From Strigops habroptila (lineage: Eukaryota > Chordata > Aves > Psittaciformes > Psittacidae), in assembly GCF_004027225.2 (NCBI RefSeq), contig NC_044277.2, positions 66,674,400-66,738,399 of the forward strand: a DNA stretch of 64,000 bases. The letters run 5' to 3'. The translations under genes were made by a program, and so were the position numbers. Numbering within the stretch: position 1 is the stretch's first letter; every line of letters begins with the position of its first letter. Positions 23,550-36,600 of the stretch are shown here, piece by piece. Under the pieces are notes generated by a model. It was not told the DNA's origin. It searched no databases and saw only the letters and a list, made by a program, of their open reading frames with translations.

Positions 23550-26466
23550 CTGGGCAAGTCCATGCCAATCCATAGCTTCAAGTCACCACCAGGGGTTTCC
23601 ACAAGCCTGTATGTGAGGCAGCAGCCTGGCATTCAGTGATGCTTTACCTTACTGGGTGTGAGTACTGCCAACAGACAAGCTACAGATTGGTCAAAAACCT
23701 AAGCATTTCTACAGTGACCACACTTTCCCAGGATGGTATTTCAGATACTTATAGCTACTAAGTGTCTCCAGAAAGGTGGTTTTGTTTATTTTTCTTAACA
23801 TTATGCAGAAATTCAGCTGAGTAACTGCATACTGTGAGTATTTCTTTACTAATGCTTTATACTGTTACAAATGCCACCAGATTACTGAAAGTTGTGCATA
23901 GAAAAATAGAATTATAAATGAAATCTTGCCATGATTAATTTTGGAGCTTCAGCTTCTATAGCCATAGGTTTGGGATTTGTTATTGCAAGGGGCTGGGTAC
24001 TCTTCTGTATTATGATTGAACGCTGATGACATTTAGCACCATGAGGAACAGGAAAAAGCTAAAGCCCTTGAAACAAAGTTGCGCCCAGCTCTCATCAGGC
24101 CATATATTGTGGTGAGGAGATACCAGATCCTGTCTTTTGATCCCCAAACCAAAAGCAGACAGCATTACAGCCTTGTGAGTTTGGAGAACCCAGGTGGGTG
24201 ATGCTCTTGTGGATTTCCCTTTCAGCTGAGCACAAAACCATTCCAGTTCAGGAAAACTACAAGGAAAAAGAAGAGGTAAAAGACAGCATGTTATGATAGC
24301 ATCTTTCTTCAAGCAGGCAACCCCTAAGAGGCCATGACATTTACACCCCTGTTCCTTTTTGAACTTCAACAGCCTCTGCTATTGGAGCTCCCTGTGACTC
24401 ACACAGTTCATTTATCCCAAGAGGCATTATATATTTGATACTTACTTCAGTTCTGTTTTGGATAGCGTTGCTATTAGACTTTTAGTTTTATAAACAGCTG
24501 TATGCAGATGATGAGATATCCAGGCTTACTGTTGTTCTACATGTGTGCAGGGCAGTTCACCGCCCAATCACCCATCACAAGCTCAGCGGGGAGGCAGGGA
24601 TCGTCAACAGCGGCACTTAACATCAGATTTCAACAGGGCTGTTGCCAACTAGGGTCTCCGTCTGTTAGTGGTTGATAGGGATGGCTGGAGGCAGAGGAAG
24701 GTTGCTTGGTTTTTATCTTTGGAGATCACTGCTGCTCAGACACTGGCACCCCATCACAGTACTAGGTTATCTACAGCATGGCTTTCTAGACGACACCGCA
24801 CATTAAAACCTCACAGCTTTGGGAAGCCACAGCTGGCTGCATCCATGCAGGTCACCCAGAGCTCAGCTACAGCAGCAGCTGCAGTAATGACAGTGCAGCC
24901 AGGCCAAATGACACCTTACCAGCATGCCATCTGGGTCTGCAAGCAGGCTGCAAGCAGGCAGAGATCAAGTCACTACGTCACTACTAGCATGGGCAGTGCA
25001 CAGCACGTCCAGGGAAAGCAAGGGTAAACCCAGACCATGAGTTTCTTTCTGTGGAAACAACTACATCTCAAATGTTACTCTAAAACAACACTAGTAATGG
25101 CATGAGCTGACCAAAACTGAACTTCATTATACTTTGCTTTCCCTCTCCTTCTGCAGTGTCAGAACTGGAATAATACACTTTCTGCCTGTGATAATGTTTC
25201 CTATGTTATTTTTTTCCAAATTACAACACACTTTCATTCACTAATTTTCTTAAAGAATGGAATGTTTACTTCCTTCCTGCATTTGGCATCAGTTAATGAA
25301 GTGCAAGCAAATGTTAACTGAATTCTCAAAGATGCATATCCGTTCTTTCCTTTTCCTAATTCAGGTTCAACACAGCCAAATGCATGTGGGGAAAATCTTA
25401 TTCCTATGCTGGAAACAAATGCAAGATTCAGCACCAAATAAATACTAATTTTAAAGTCGTTTGTGGCTAAAAGCAGAAGAAATGTCTGCTATCTCAGAAT
25501 CAACAACTGGAAGAGCTTAAAATTGAAGTTGGGTCTAAAATCCAGAAGTCAGCAGGGTAGCAGGCAACCTTCAAACTGTTCATGTCTTGGCAATTAATCT
25601 CATCCCATATAAACAGACTTTGTATGCCCTGATATTTGGGCACGGATGAACGCAAGTGCGCAGGAGAAGGACTAAGAAGAAATGGGAGGGAACCTTCAAG
25701 CTCAGGGGATCTTGGATGACTTCTGTTGAAAGAAAACAGAAGTTCTTTGATACAGGGCTACACAAAGCACTCATGCGCTACCCCAGTTGCTCAAATTTCT
25801 TTATTTCAATGTGAAGTAAGAATCAAAATGATAGGTTCATTGAAGTTACAGACAAAATTCAACAGGAATGTTTCAATCTGACTTTGTGAGATTTACAGTT
25901 GAAAGATAATGTCATCGAAGGTGTTAGGGATAAATGAATGTTTAAAGCCCATATTAAATTAATGCAATACACAAACAGGAGGCGGAAAATCTGTGCTTGT
26001 ATTGACCATGTTCCAATTCAAGGTGAAAATATAACTAGAAAATAACAGTGAGTGCCATAAATACTTGGTTAAGCCTGTTTTGCTGATCCAGCTGTGTTTC
26101 ATTAAATGTCACAAAAGAATATCAATTTTATCTAGCTGTGATGATTTTAATGCTCAATGGTAAAGGACAACTCCTTTATCCAGTGTGAGGGAGGGAAAAT
26201 GCTGTGGAAGATTGTGTTGTGTGTATTCTTCCTCATTTTGCTTTAGCTAGATCTATGTAGCCCCTTTGCACTTCTAGCGCTGTCAGGAAGAAGCTTTCTA
26301 TTGCCTCCAGGGAGAGACAGACCCAACCCCAAACCCTCAGTCCAGCAAGCCCCTACACACATTGACAGCTGGATTTCTCATCAAGGAGCCAAATGGTTAC
26401 CACAGTAAGAAATGCCAAGGAGAGGCTCAATGACTGAGTCAGCAGCTGGGAGAAAGCTAGGAATCT
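23550..26466. other. Unique DNA, no gene recognised
   Basis: A slightly GC-richer patch lies at 24540-25030 (frame 24668-25027, plus). The minus frame 24010-24369 is preceded by an acceptor-like pyrimidine tract but has chance-like composition. No domain was recognised. Confidence 0.5.
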
Positions 26467-26592
26467 AGAATCACAGAATAGTCTGGGTTGGAAGGGAGCT
26501 TCAAAAGTCATTTAGTCCAACCCCCTGCAATAAGCATCTTCAACTAGATCAGGTCACTCAGAACCACATCCAGCCTGGCCCTGAATCTAGCT
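26467..26592 (-). mobile_element. CR1 LINE 3' fragment, short and old
   Basis: On the plus strand, AATCACAGAATAGTCTGGG, then GTTGGAAGGGAGCTTC and CATCCAGCCTGGCCCTGAA. It is about 125 bp and more diverged than the neighbouring copies. Confidence 0.88.
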
Positions 26593-28429
26593 GTTGGCTG
26601 GAAGAATTACAGCCATGGACACTGTACTGTATATAGGCATGCAAGTCAGCTCAAGTCTTTACCAAAAGTAAGGCACAAGCAGTTATAACTTGCAGGCTTT
26701 TGAGTTTCTGCTCTCAGCTTATGAAGGAGACTGGTGTTTGGGATTTTTTTCTCCAATATGCTTTATCTGGAGCTAGGATTTGGATCTCCTGAGAGCTGCA
26801 GAGAAGGCAAAACCTTGGTCCTATCAGCAAGGTAGATGGAGCAATAGCTAGCCTTGCAATCTCAGTAGATGTGGCAGAAGCTGAACTGTGTGGCACTGCC
26901 CAAACTCAGGTAATCTATATGTGACTGATGAGCTGCTCTTCTTCCTTAGACTCTGCATGTTTATAAACAGTAGGGAGATGGAGACAGGGCTGTCATGCAT
27001 ATTATGCCTGTACGTGTCCAAACATGCTGCTGTCACTGAATAGCAATATAATTGGACCCTTCGGATAGTTGGATTCCTGAGAGGAGAGAGGGTTGACATC
27101 ATATGAAGTGACCCAGAACTGGTATCCAGGCTGCAGCACTGAATAATTTTGACCAGCTTGCCACAGTGGCTTGAAAACTAAAATTAAGACTTTACAGCTT
27201 TATGGAGAATTAACTGCACCTGCACAAAGGTACTGCCTGTAAGAGAAGCGACAGTAGCATTGCTCATGTCCAAAGCCAGATGAAATCCTCTTTGTGATAA
27301 GTTTGTGTATGCAGTTATGGGTGTATTTGTAATTATGGGCAATGAGAAAAGTATGGCTTGCTCAACAACACAGACTGGTACACGCCACATGATAGAGTGG
27401 TCATACTCTTATTCCTCCTCTTTCCCTCTCTGCTATTAAGCCCTCTCTGTTCAGCCTCAGTTTGGAGCTCTGCTTGCTGCTGAGCAGCTGACTACCTTCA
27501 GCAGTTCAGTACATGACGTGTATCACATGCCTGTTCTTCCATTTGCCCTCATCTTAATTTACATTACTTCCTCTCTGCAGGGAATCTAATATGAGCTACA
27601 TCATAAAGCTCAAACACACTTATAAAAGTGCATGATCATAACAAAGATAAGTAGCAAGGAGATGCAGAGCATTTAGGAGCACCCTTGGGAAACAGCTGCT
27701 TTCTGTGGAAAAAAGGCAAAACTCCCGAAGACAACCTCGAAAGAAAGAACTGTGTAGTGGCAGGGTTGCAACACACACCAGAAAGGTATTTGGGGAGAGA
27801 GGAAAAAAGGGGCTATGGAATGAGATCCCTAGATACAGGATTTGTATTTTGTGCTTCACTATTTTGGCTGTTACTGCACATGATTTCAGCGTCAACACAG
27901 CAGAAACCACGGGAGCATAAGCAACAACAAACTCTCGGTTCAGTTTACCAGGGCTAGTACAGCTGGGAGTTCCACTGTTTTCTTTACAGCTAATGTCACA
28001 TAGTTTACACAAAAACAAAAAACAAAAGGGAAAAAACACTCAAATCAAACCTCCTTCATTTCCAGAAGCTGTAAATTATGATTACCATGCCATAACCTAC
28101 TTTAAACAGGTTCCTGGCCCATGACTAAGGCTGGTAGGCCGTCCTGCAATGCAAACAGCAGCGTGGACGTCTTCCAAAGGTGTTGGATGTGGGAAAGGCT
28201 CTGCTGGGCTCAGAGTCCAGGCATCCAGCTTCTTGTTTGACTGTGAGCTTCAAGACTGGGGCATTTCTACAGGAAATGGAAAGCTTGAGAGCTGCAAATG
28301 TGGAGCTTTATGGAAACCACTGTGTTGAGAAAAGAGGGAACTGGGGGACTACAGGTCAGTTTCCATGTATAGGGCAAGGCTTCAGCCGAGGAAGGAATGC
28401 GCTTCTCAGGGGGCACGAGTCTTTGTAAG
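26593..28429. other. Unique DNA left of the small CpG island
   Basis: No repeat was recognised. At 28180-28428 a plus frame runs towards the island. A CAG/GTCAGT and a TTT/GTAAGT sequence (near 28352 and 28426) look like plus-strand donors, but no product is recognisable. Confidence 0.45.
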
Positions 28430-28542
28430 TACCACCGAGCGGGGAACCAGCAGCAGCGCGGACATGACTGGCACCTGGCTCACGGAGGGTGTTTTACTGC
28501 CCCTTTCCCTGCCCTCTCCCGCTCCCTGAGGGGCGGCCGCGG

Positions 28543-28556
28543 TCAGCAGGGGGCGG
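28543..28556 (+). promoter_or_regulatory. CTCF-like binding motif
   Basis: TCAGCAGGGGGCGG agrees with the CTCF core consensus CCASYAGRKGGCRS at 13 of 14 positions. CTCF anchors chromatin loops and insulators. Occupancy cannot be judged from sequence. Confidence 0.6.
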
Positions 28557-28587
28557 CAAAGGACCTCACAGAGCGCGGCCCTCCCGC

Positions 28588-28604
28588 GGGGCGGGGCGGG
28601 GCGG
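28588..28604 (+). promoter_or_regulatory. Tandem GC boxes (SP/KLF sites)
   Basis: GGGGCGGGGCGGGGCGG contains three overlapping GGGGCGG units, the classic SP1/KLF target. It lies 30 bp upstream (plus sense) of the ETS-like site and could also form a G-quadruplex. Confidence 0.65.
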
Positions 28605-28695
28605 TGGCTCCGCACTCGCGGTGGTGAGGCAGGAAGTGAGAGCGCTGCGCGAGCAGAGCTGCGGTGCGGGTCAACGAGGGGTTTATTCGGGTTAA

Positions 28696-29322
28696 AAGCG
28701 AGTCTGGGCTTTGTTTCATGCGCTCATTCCCTTATCACAGGGGGGGAAGAAAAGAAAACAAAACCTGCAGCAGCATTCACATAACCTTATAGGCTCTCAG
28801 AAGTGCTAGGGCTCTCAAAGTGTGTTTTTTTCTCCAAGCCCTTTGAGAATGATAATTTTGTTCATGAGTGTCTTACGTGCTTTTGGTAACCTCAGGCCGT
28901 TTTTACAAGCTTGGCTCTTGAGGTCTGACTGATATCAGCTCTCCTAATCTGTGAAGGTGGGGGGTTTTTGGCTGTAGGTATTCGGAGTATTTGGTGTCGC
29001 AGACGTGCATACTGTTAAAGGCATTTTTAATGTGAAGGGTTTATGCAAATTAAACTTCCTGCAGGTTTGTCACCAGAGTTGCTCTGGCTGCCTCATCTAT
29101 GAGTTACCCACCTACAACTATGCACTCCCCTCTTACATCCACACACGGAGTTAGTCAGACATACCTATCTACTATTGTTCACACCCTCTATTCAGTTCAA
29201 GTGTTGACTTTACTCAGCAAGTATTTCTGTTTGCATCCAAAATGGGATCGTACTGTTCTTTATTTCTGCTAGTGCTAGAAAGCAAGCAGGGCTGAGTAGG
29301 AGCTTTACCCTGTTCCTGTTAA
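28696..29322. other. Unique DNA right of the small CpG island
   Basis: No repeat or exon was recognised. The sequence returns quickly to AT-rich composition. Confidence 0.5.
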
Positions 29323-29480
29323 TCACAGAATGGTTTAGGTTGGAAGGAACCTTAAAGATCGTCCACTTCCAACCCCCTCTCATGGGCAGGGACACCCTCC
29401 ACTAGAGCAGGTTGCTCAAAGCCCCATCCAACCTGGCCCTGAACACTTCAGCAATGGGGCATCCACAATTTCAAGCGCTG
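29323..29480 (-). mobile_element. CR1 LINE 3' fragment
   Basis: On the plus strand, AATCACAGAATGGTTTAGG, then AACCTTAAAGATCGTCCACT, GGGACACCCTCCACTAGAG and CAACCTGGCCCTGAACACTT. About 155 bp, 5'-truncated, non-coding. Confidence 0.92.
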
Positions 29481-32400
29481 TAAATTACTTGTAAATACAG
29501 GGTTAAAATCCTCATAATGCAGGCAGAAATGAAAGCAATACCTTTTTTGTTTAGAAGCTCTTCTGATTAGAAGATCTTTTCTGTTCTATAGACCTTGCTG
29601 GTATATGCTACAGCCATGAGATTCCATAACCAAGCACAGCATGCTTTGACCTTTATCAGTTTAGTTGATAAAATCTTACTTCTCTCTACAAATGCTGGCT
29701 TCTTGAATTTTACCCTTCAGAATCCAATAGAAACCTGTAATCTTTGCAGCTACCTTGTGCAGTGTATCCATTTGACTGGATGTCACTGGCAAGGGATGAC
29801 TGTGAGCTGCCCTGTCTCCTCTGCACCTCCATGCCTCAAGCATCCAGATCATTAGTTTTTAGCATAAGACACTTACTATAACTACTAATTGTCAATAAAA
29901 ATAGAAGTCCACAATTACATCATGACAAAGGTGGTTTTAGTCTCCAAGGAAGCAGTATATTGACTTATCTGTATGGTCTGCTGGCCCAGTAAGTATAGCT
30001 TTATTTCTTACCTTTTAAGCTAAAGTACTGAAAAGGCAAATAGCCAACAGAAAGACAGGGAAACTGTGGACTGACACAAACCTAGAAAGACAAGGTTGGC
30101 AGAAATCCACAGTATTTTTGGCTGTAAATGACTAGTAGCTTTCCTGGCTCAAACTCCTTCAACAATATTGGGACACTGTTGAGATTTGGTTTTCGGTGTT
30201 AGGCTTTTTTTTTCTTAGATCTTCATGCCCTCTTGGTGCCATCAATAGGGAATGCTATATTAGTTTCACACATGCTTCCTAATTTTCTTTCTTTTTTTTT
30301 TTTTTTTTTTTTTTAATTGCTATGCATTTTTGGTAGTTTTCCCTCCTTACAGTATTTTCCATCTGCCCTCCAGAGTACTGAGAACATAGGAGGCAGTTTT
30401 CTGAAGGAGAGGATTTTCTGAAGGGTTATCGCCTCATCAGATTAGTTGCAGTCTTTTCCTTTAGCCATTTGACTGAATATAAGTTGAAGCAGGAGATCAT
30501 ACCTAACCACCAAATGAATTAACATAACAAGAAAATAAAGTTGATGCTTGTAGATTGTGACTTAATACAATTCTGCCATGTGCATAGAAACTGTATCTTG
30601 AATTTTAAACATTCCCAGCTCCTATTAAGATTATAGCATTATATTTATATTGAAACTATGAAACAAAAATCACAACAGCCTCTCTGTGGTGAAAGAGAAG
30701 AGCTGATGAGAAGAATGCTTTATGTTTGGGAGCAGGGAACTAGTCCTTTAAAGCATCATTCCTTAGATTAGACTTTCAATATGGATCACTCGTAGGGCCT
30801 AGAAATTAGGACGAATGACTTTTCATATAGTTTACTTCAATTACTTAGAGGTCTTCAAACTGGGGCAGAGTCAGATAAAATATGTCTCTCCTCTGAGATG
30901 GCTAATAATAGCAGGTTCAGGGATTTGTTTCTGAACCTCACCCTCAGCCACCAGAAAAAGCATTCTTTAAATATAATCTATTTTCTCATTCTCAGCTAAA
31001 TGTATGATCATATTAAAAGTGTCTTCCCCTCTTCCTTACATTGCAAACAAATGTGCTGCCAGTTTCAGAATAGGAAGTTTTATTTGATTGATCATACATA
31101 CCAACTTTTTATTAAACTACAAAGGTCAGTTCCTTTCAGAAAAAAACTCCTAGAATTAAGTCTGGAACCCCACTCATCTATGGGTCTAATTGGCTTTTTC
31201 CTTTCAAGCTACTTCTTCTGTAATGGTGTACTTCGTAGTTTGTGGGCAGGCATGGTCTGCCTCCATTTTGAAGTGAGCTATTAAATCACAAATCTCAGGT
31301 TTTTGTGTAAAAGAAAATTTTTTGCATTACCATTAAATAGTAATACATTCTGATGGGTTTTTTAGAAAAGTAGATTGTACCATTGCAAAACATCAAGGCC
31401 TGGTTTCCAGGCAGTCAGCATCATGGAAACATTTGCTCTGATTCAGCTTGACCAAGTCGTTTGAATTCAGGCTCGGTTTATTTTGTTGCATTTATCATTT
31501 TCAAGTTGTCCTCAGAAGTGACTGACAGCCAATGCTTTCCAGTGCTCAGAGCCCTAGTGTCACTTTGTAAGCTCATACTCTCACACTGTCCCCTGAAATC
31601 CAGTCTAGAGAAGTAGGTTAAAGATACTGAAAGAACATATCCCACAGTAAACTTCTCATACAATTGGATTGACAGTGATTTTTATTTCCTTCATATTTTT
31701 TGCCTGTGATGTGTAGAGTTACAGTACAGTTTTGTCTGATGAAAAAGATTTAAGACTGAATGCTCTTTCACTGAAAATATAAGCATAAAGGGAAAAATAT
31801 GATGGATCCTTAATGCATTTGTTAAGCTAGCCCGTCAGCTTACAAGTGCTTAGGAACAGGCTTTAACTTTTATATGTATGAACAGTCCTCTTCAGCTCCC
31901 ACGGGACTCTTTATGGGCACAAAACAAAGCACATGAGCATGTGCAGTCTAGAGTCCCTAAGTACATACTGTGCTTTTTTTAATATCCATTTCAATACAAA
32001 GATACTAGTTTTGTCACCAGTGGGCTTCTTATTCCCTCCCTTTATTAGAATAGAAATAAATAACAAGATTTAAGAGGCTAAAATGATTACTGATTTCTGG
32101 TATGTGCCAAGGTCTGCCTGACTGAAAAAAAGTCCTTAAAATCAATCTTCATGTCATACTATGTTTTATACCCTTGGCAGAATATTATTTTCAGCAGTAA
32201 GGTATTGCATTGAAACAAGTTCTCTTTGGCACACAAAATAGACAACAAGTATTTCTAAGGTGTCTACTTTTATATGAAAATAAAAAGGGGTTTTTTCCAT
32301 ATAAAATGAAATATGAAAATATATTTTATATAAAATTAGTTTTGCTCCCATGGTAAAGAAATTACTGGTGTCAACTTCTTCACATAATTCTTTAAAAAAA

Positions 32401-33539
32401 CTTTACCAAGCTCCTCATAATAATCCCATCAAAAAAATTACAGTTGTAATATTTTACATACGACTTTTTTCCTATAAAAAGTAAATAAATACTTCCAAAT
32501 TTTCACATGCTTTTGATGTTCGATTTTGGTGTTTGATATTAAGGGTATCAAGCAAACTTTTGCATCAAATTTGATCTTGTAAAGATAATGTCAGTAGCAT
32601 TCTACATTTAACGTCCCACAAACCAGTTCACGTCCTAAATACTCCTATTCTAGCATGGATTCTAAATACAAATTTTATTTAATTCTACGCTAAGCTATGA
32701 ATAGTATGAAATCAGGTTATTTGAAAATGCATGATTTTAAAAATACTAGGCTTTTCATGAATAGCTGTCTAAACATACAACACACATCTTCCATTGTGGC
32801 AACTGCCTCGGTGTGCGGAAGAGACAACAAGAAATGTAACTGTGAGGGATTCCTGGATAGACCGGTGAAACCCCTAAAAGGCATGCACAGCTTATAAATG
32901 AAAGGATGCATCACCTTCTTTGCCACAAATCTCCAAAGACTCCCAGACACACGTGACTTGCAGGAAATGCCGACTTGTTGTTAGGATTCGTCACATAAAT
33001 AAGCATGGGGAAATCACAAGCTCTTCATCATTTCCTTCAGGCCTGCTATATCTCTTCCATTTCTCTGAGCTGTACTGCCAGAATTTCACAATAGATGGGA
33101 GAAAAGATTTTTTGGACGTATGGTCTGTAACCCTAATGCTGGATGTCAGCACTGTTGACAGGGTTGAATTTATTGAGCACTCAAAGAAACTGTGCATGTA
33201 ACAGTTGTCTTGATATCGATAGGAATAAATTAGCCAGACCTGGACACTGTCACGCATAATACTGTTATATTTCTGGACTACTTTTATCTATGAACCTTCT
33301 ATTTTTACGTTGATGTTTTCAAGATGAGGTTACATACACACTGGATGATCTGAATAGCAACAAAGGACAAGTTAAATTCAGGTACAGTTAAAATATTCTC
33401 TCTTAATTACTTCTTTGGTGTAGTTATAACCAATGTAAATGGCGTTGTATTAACAAGCTACCAGAGAGTTTATAAACAACTTTGTTCTAAACAAGGGATT
33501 GAATGGCAGCTTAAACTCTGAGCTCTATTGCTTTGACAG
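29481..33539. other. Unique AT-rich DNA, no gene recognised
   Basis: It contains a 23-base poly-T run (30292-30314) and a very AT-rich stretch near 32270-32345. The block 32780-33250 has higher complexity and overlapping open frames on both strands (plus 32920-33201, minus 32991-33257), and looks more like a conserved non-coding element than a gene. Confidence 0.45.
30292..30314. repeat. Poly-T tract, 23 bases
   Basis: An uninterrupted T run preceded by TTTTCTTTC. No retrotransposon body was recognised beside it, so it is taken as a simple repeat and not as the tail of an insertion. Confidence 0.9.
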
Positions 33540-33621
33540 GATGAGCTCGGGCAATGGTGCACAGCAGTCACCCACGCCAAGAGGCAAGCCCTGTGCTCTC
33601 ATCCCATGCTCACTCCAAAGA
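33540..33621 (+). CDS. Possible small first coding exon, unidentified
   Basis: TATTGCTTTGACAG is a moderate splice acceptor ending at 33539. The next base is G, then ATG at 33541 with A at -3. The frame runs 27 codons to 33621 and meets a good donor, AAAGA/GTAAGC, in phase 0. The peptide begins MSSGNGAQQSPTPRG and continues KPCALIPCSLQR. Segment length and both splice signals suit an internal exon carrying a start codon. I do not recognise the protein, and an 81-base open frame can easily occur by chance, so this is a candidate only. Confidence 0.2.
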
Positions 33622-36600
33622 GTAAGCCAATTTATTTGAACTATAGACAGGAGAAAGGCTGGCTGGGATGGGTTCTTAATAGCTTTTACATACCAAATGC
33701 TTTCTGTGGTTTTGTATCAGTAAATGACGCCAAATTTTTTCCAAGGAAAAGATGGTTGCTCTCTGTTTTATTTATTTTGAGAAATAAATCATTCTTTGTC
33801 TCTACAGACTTCTGCAGCACAGTGGTAATGAAGTTCATTCCTCTTACCTCTTTACAAGTATGCATACGTGGTGCAGGAAAGGGGAAATGGGAAAAAGAAG
33901 AAATAGGTTACCATTTTTTATCATTATTTTGAAGTTTCCTTTCACTTCTTCAAATGTGCAAAGAAAACCTCTTGAAGTGGTGAGACATACTTTTGCATAT
34001 AAGCTCTCAGAAGCTCCTTGTAGCAATATATAATACCCCAAACCCACAAACTTTTTAGCAGGCTATCTGAATTACTTCTTCACTTCACGCAAATTGTGGC
34101 TGAAATTAGAAATGACCTTCAGAGACAGGACTGCAAATGATGGTAAGCACATTTGCAAGACAGTCTCTGGGTTTATGTTTCCAAAGGACCTTGTAAAATT
34201 CTTCACTTCCTTGCCTATGCTCTTTTGGTGGCCAGCAGAGCAGAGGTCATTTTGTTTGTTTTACCCCACTCATGTCTTTGCTTTGCCAGACATGTGTCTG
34301 TAAGACATAGCACGGCTCTTTAAAAACAAATTGTGTCATGTAGTAAAAAAATTACTTTAAAGCATTGTGTCAAAAGCTATTTCTGTTCCCAGCTGTTAAA
34401 ATTGTAGCACGACTTTGCTATTTGATTTGCCTTTAGAAAGCTGCAGATCTTATATTACGAAGTGAGCCTAAGTTTACAATTGGAACAACTGATGAAATAC
34501 GGTGAAATCAATAGTGGCGATGTGAAAATAAATATTGTGCAGAAAAATAAATGTTACTATTTATGAAGCAGGAAAGATCACGGGCTATAGAAAATAATGA
34601 GTGCATTTATGTGAACCACTGTATCACAGTCAAACTGAAAGCCCTCTGATCAGTGAGTCATCCCTTTGCAAACGTTTTTCTCTTACATCACTTACAATAG
34701 AAACTACTTGTGTAGCCTCTGCCTTTGTTGTCAGTGTGCAAATTACTGAGGCATGGCTGCAGGACCTCGTCATATAGCTCATGCTCCGCTTTAACTCAAG
34801 TGGAGCCTTGTTTGATGATAAAACTATCGCAGCAGGGAGCTATATTTAAAACTCTGTTACTCATTCATCTTATGGGTTTTTTTTGAGTCATTAGTGGGTC
34901 ACATAACTATACATATTTCCTTCAAGTTCCCATTATAATTCCTACTTATAATTGTAGTTGTTTTGCTCCAACTAACTCTCTTAATAGAACCGCAGTCTCT
35001 AACCCGCTGTAAGCAATTCCCCCTTTATTCTGTGGTCTGCTCTTTGACAGTTTTATGACAGAGTCTAATCTGAAATTTCCAGATAGTAGCATACCAGGTT
35101 ACAGCAGTGTTTGGCATTTGCTGCTTAGAGCTACTGACTCCTAAAAAAAGGTTTGAAGAGAAGCATCAGGAATCATACAGTTCTGTTGTAGCAAAATAAC
35201 TGAGTTTTTATTTGCATAATAGCCAAAGAGTCTACTCTTATCAGCTTAATTTGTTTCTTTCTGTACTTAAAATATTCTTTTAGCAGTTAGGAGATTTTAA
35301 AAATTCTTTGGCTTTGTCACTTCCATTCAGGAAAGATATTACTATCTTTTATTTTATTTTCCCTTTTGAACAGATATGAAAACTTAAGATATGTTTCAAT
35401 AACAAGCACATCAGTTTATACAGACTCTTATCATGCCAAAACATCTTTATGCACAAGCATCAGCAATGAGATCGGCTCTGCTTTGACAACAGTTTTTTTA
35501 GCTATCGGGCTTTACAGAGATAGTAATGTTAGCAGCGGAAGTGTTGGTGATTATGTCATATCTTTAATTCCAGATTTATAAAAGTCCCATATGGAGTCGA
35601 AGGCAGGAAGGGAAGAACATGTGATGGCACTATACACTTGTTTATTTATAGAAATGGTAGTTAACCAAAAGTACCCAAGCTGTTCACATCAGCAAGCTAG
35701 CTCCACACAGGATCCACATACATCTGAGCATTGAAAACTGCAGTTACCAGTGGAACTAGGCACCCAGTGGCATCCAAAATCCTTGTTTTTTCCCTATACT
35801 TCCTAATAAAAATGGCAAAAAGATCCATGTGATCCTTCAAAATCAGTATGCATGCCCCCACCATCCTGAAGATTTCAGAGCCATTAGATGCCACTCTTAC
35901 CACATGTTTAATCCAGAAATGCTGGCTTTGATCCTTTACTAGGAAAGTAGGAAATAATGATTTGACTTCTTTTTCTAACTAAAGCAATTTTAAAAGGTTG
36001 CTTAGGTACCTGGCCACCCTGGGGAATGTGTCTCGCTCTGCTTGGAATAATTAGGAATGAAAGCACTTGACTGCAATGTTGGGACCTGGAGAATAAATCT
36101 TGTTCCTTTTTTCTCTAGAAAGGAACAAGTCAGTCTAAGGATCTGAAGTATGTATGTAAGAGTCTAAAATAGCAGTAAAGCACTCATCCCTTGGCCCACA
36201 CTGTACAGAAAAGCAATAGAAATATTCATAACAGATTAAAGACAACCAAGCCTCTATTATGTGTGAACAAAAGAAACAGCCAGTGACAAATAACATCGAG
36301 AACATCCCCATTCCAAACTACTTTAACACAAGAAATTTCAGAGGCTGTTATCCCTTCCTCCTATTTCCTCTCCTTGCCCTCCCACTGCTTCTCATTACCC
36401 AACAGACTTCTAAATTCCACAGGCACAGGCACAGAGCGAGGGCCATGTAAGGCCAGGATGTGACAAAACTCTCTTTTCCTTCTCTCTGAACATGTTTTCC
36501 TATTTTTGCCTTGCAAGGACACCACGGTCACCAAAAACCCCATCACAAAGTGATTCAAGGAGAGGAAAAGTAATCACTCTTGTCTGGGTAGCTTTGTACT

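Larger units (their letters stand above)
28430..28695. promoter_or_regulatory. Small CpG island, probable promoter or insulator
   Basis: A sharp 250-bp peak of GC and CpG content in AT-rich surroundings. It contains tandem GC boxes (28588-28604), an ETS-like CAGGAAGTG (28630-28638), a strong CTCF-like motif (28543-28556) and CpG-rich GAGCGCTGCGCGAGC. In birds such peaks usually mark a transcription start or an insulator. The direction cannot be decided: GTGAGG-type donors occur in both senses and no coding exon follows. It could be an alternative or non-coding promoter. Confidence 0.7.

Noticed and set aside
24010..24369. 119-codon minus frame with an acceptor-like tract inside
   Set aside because: No donor and no recognisable protein. 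Pyrimidine tracts ending in AG are common by chance.
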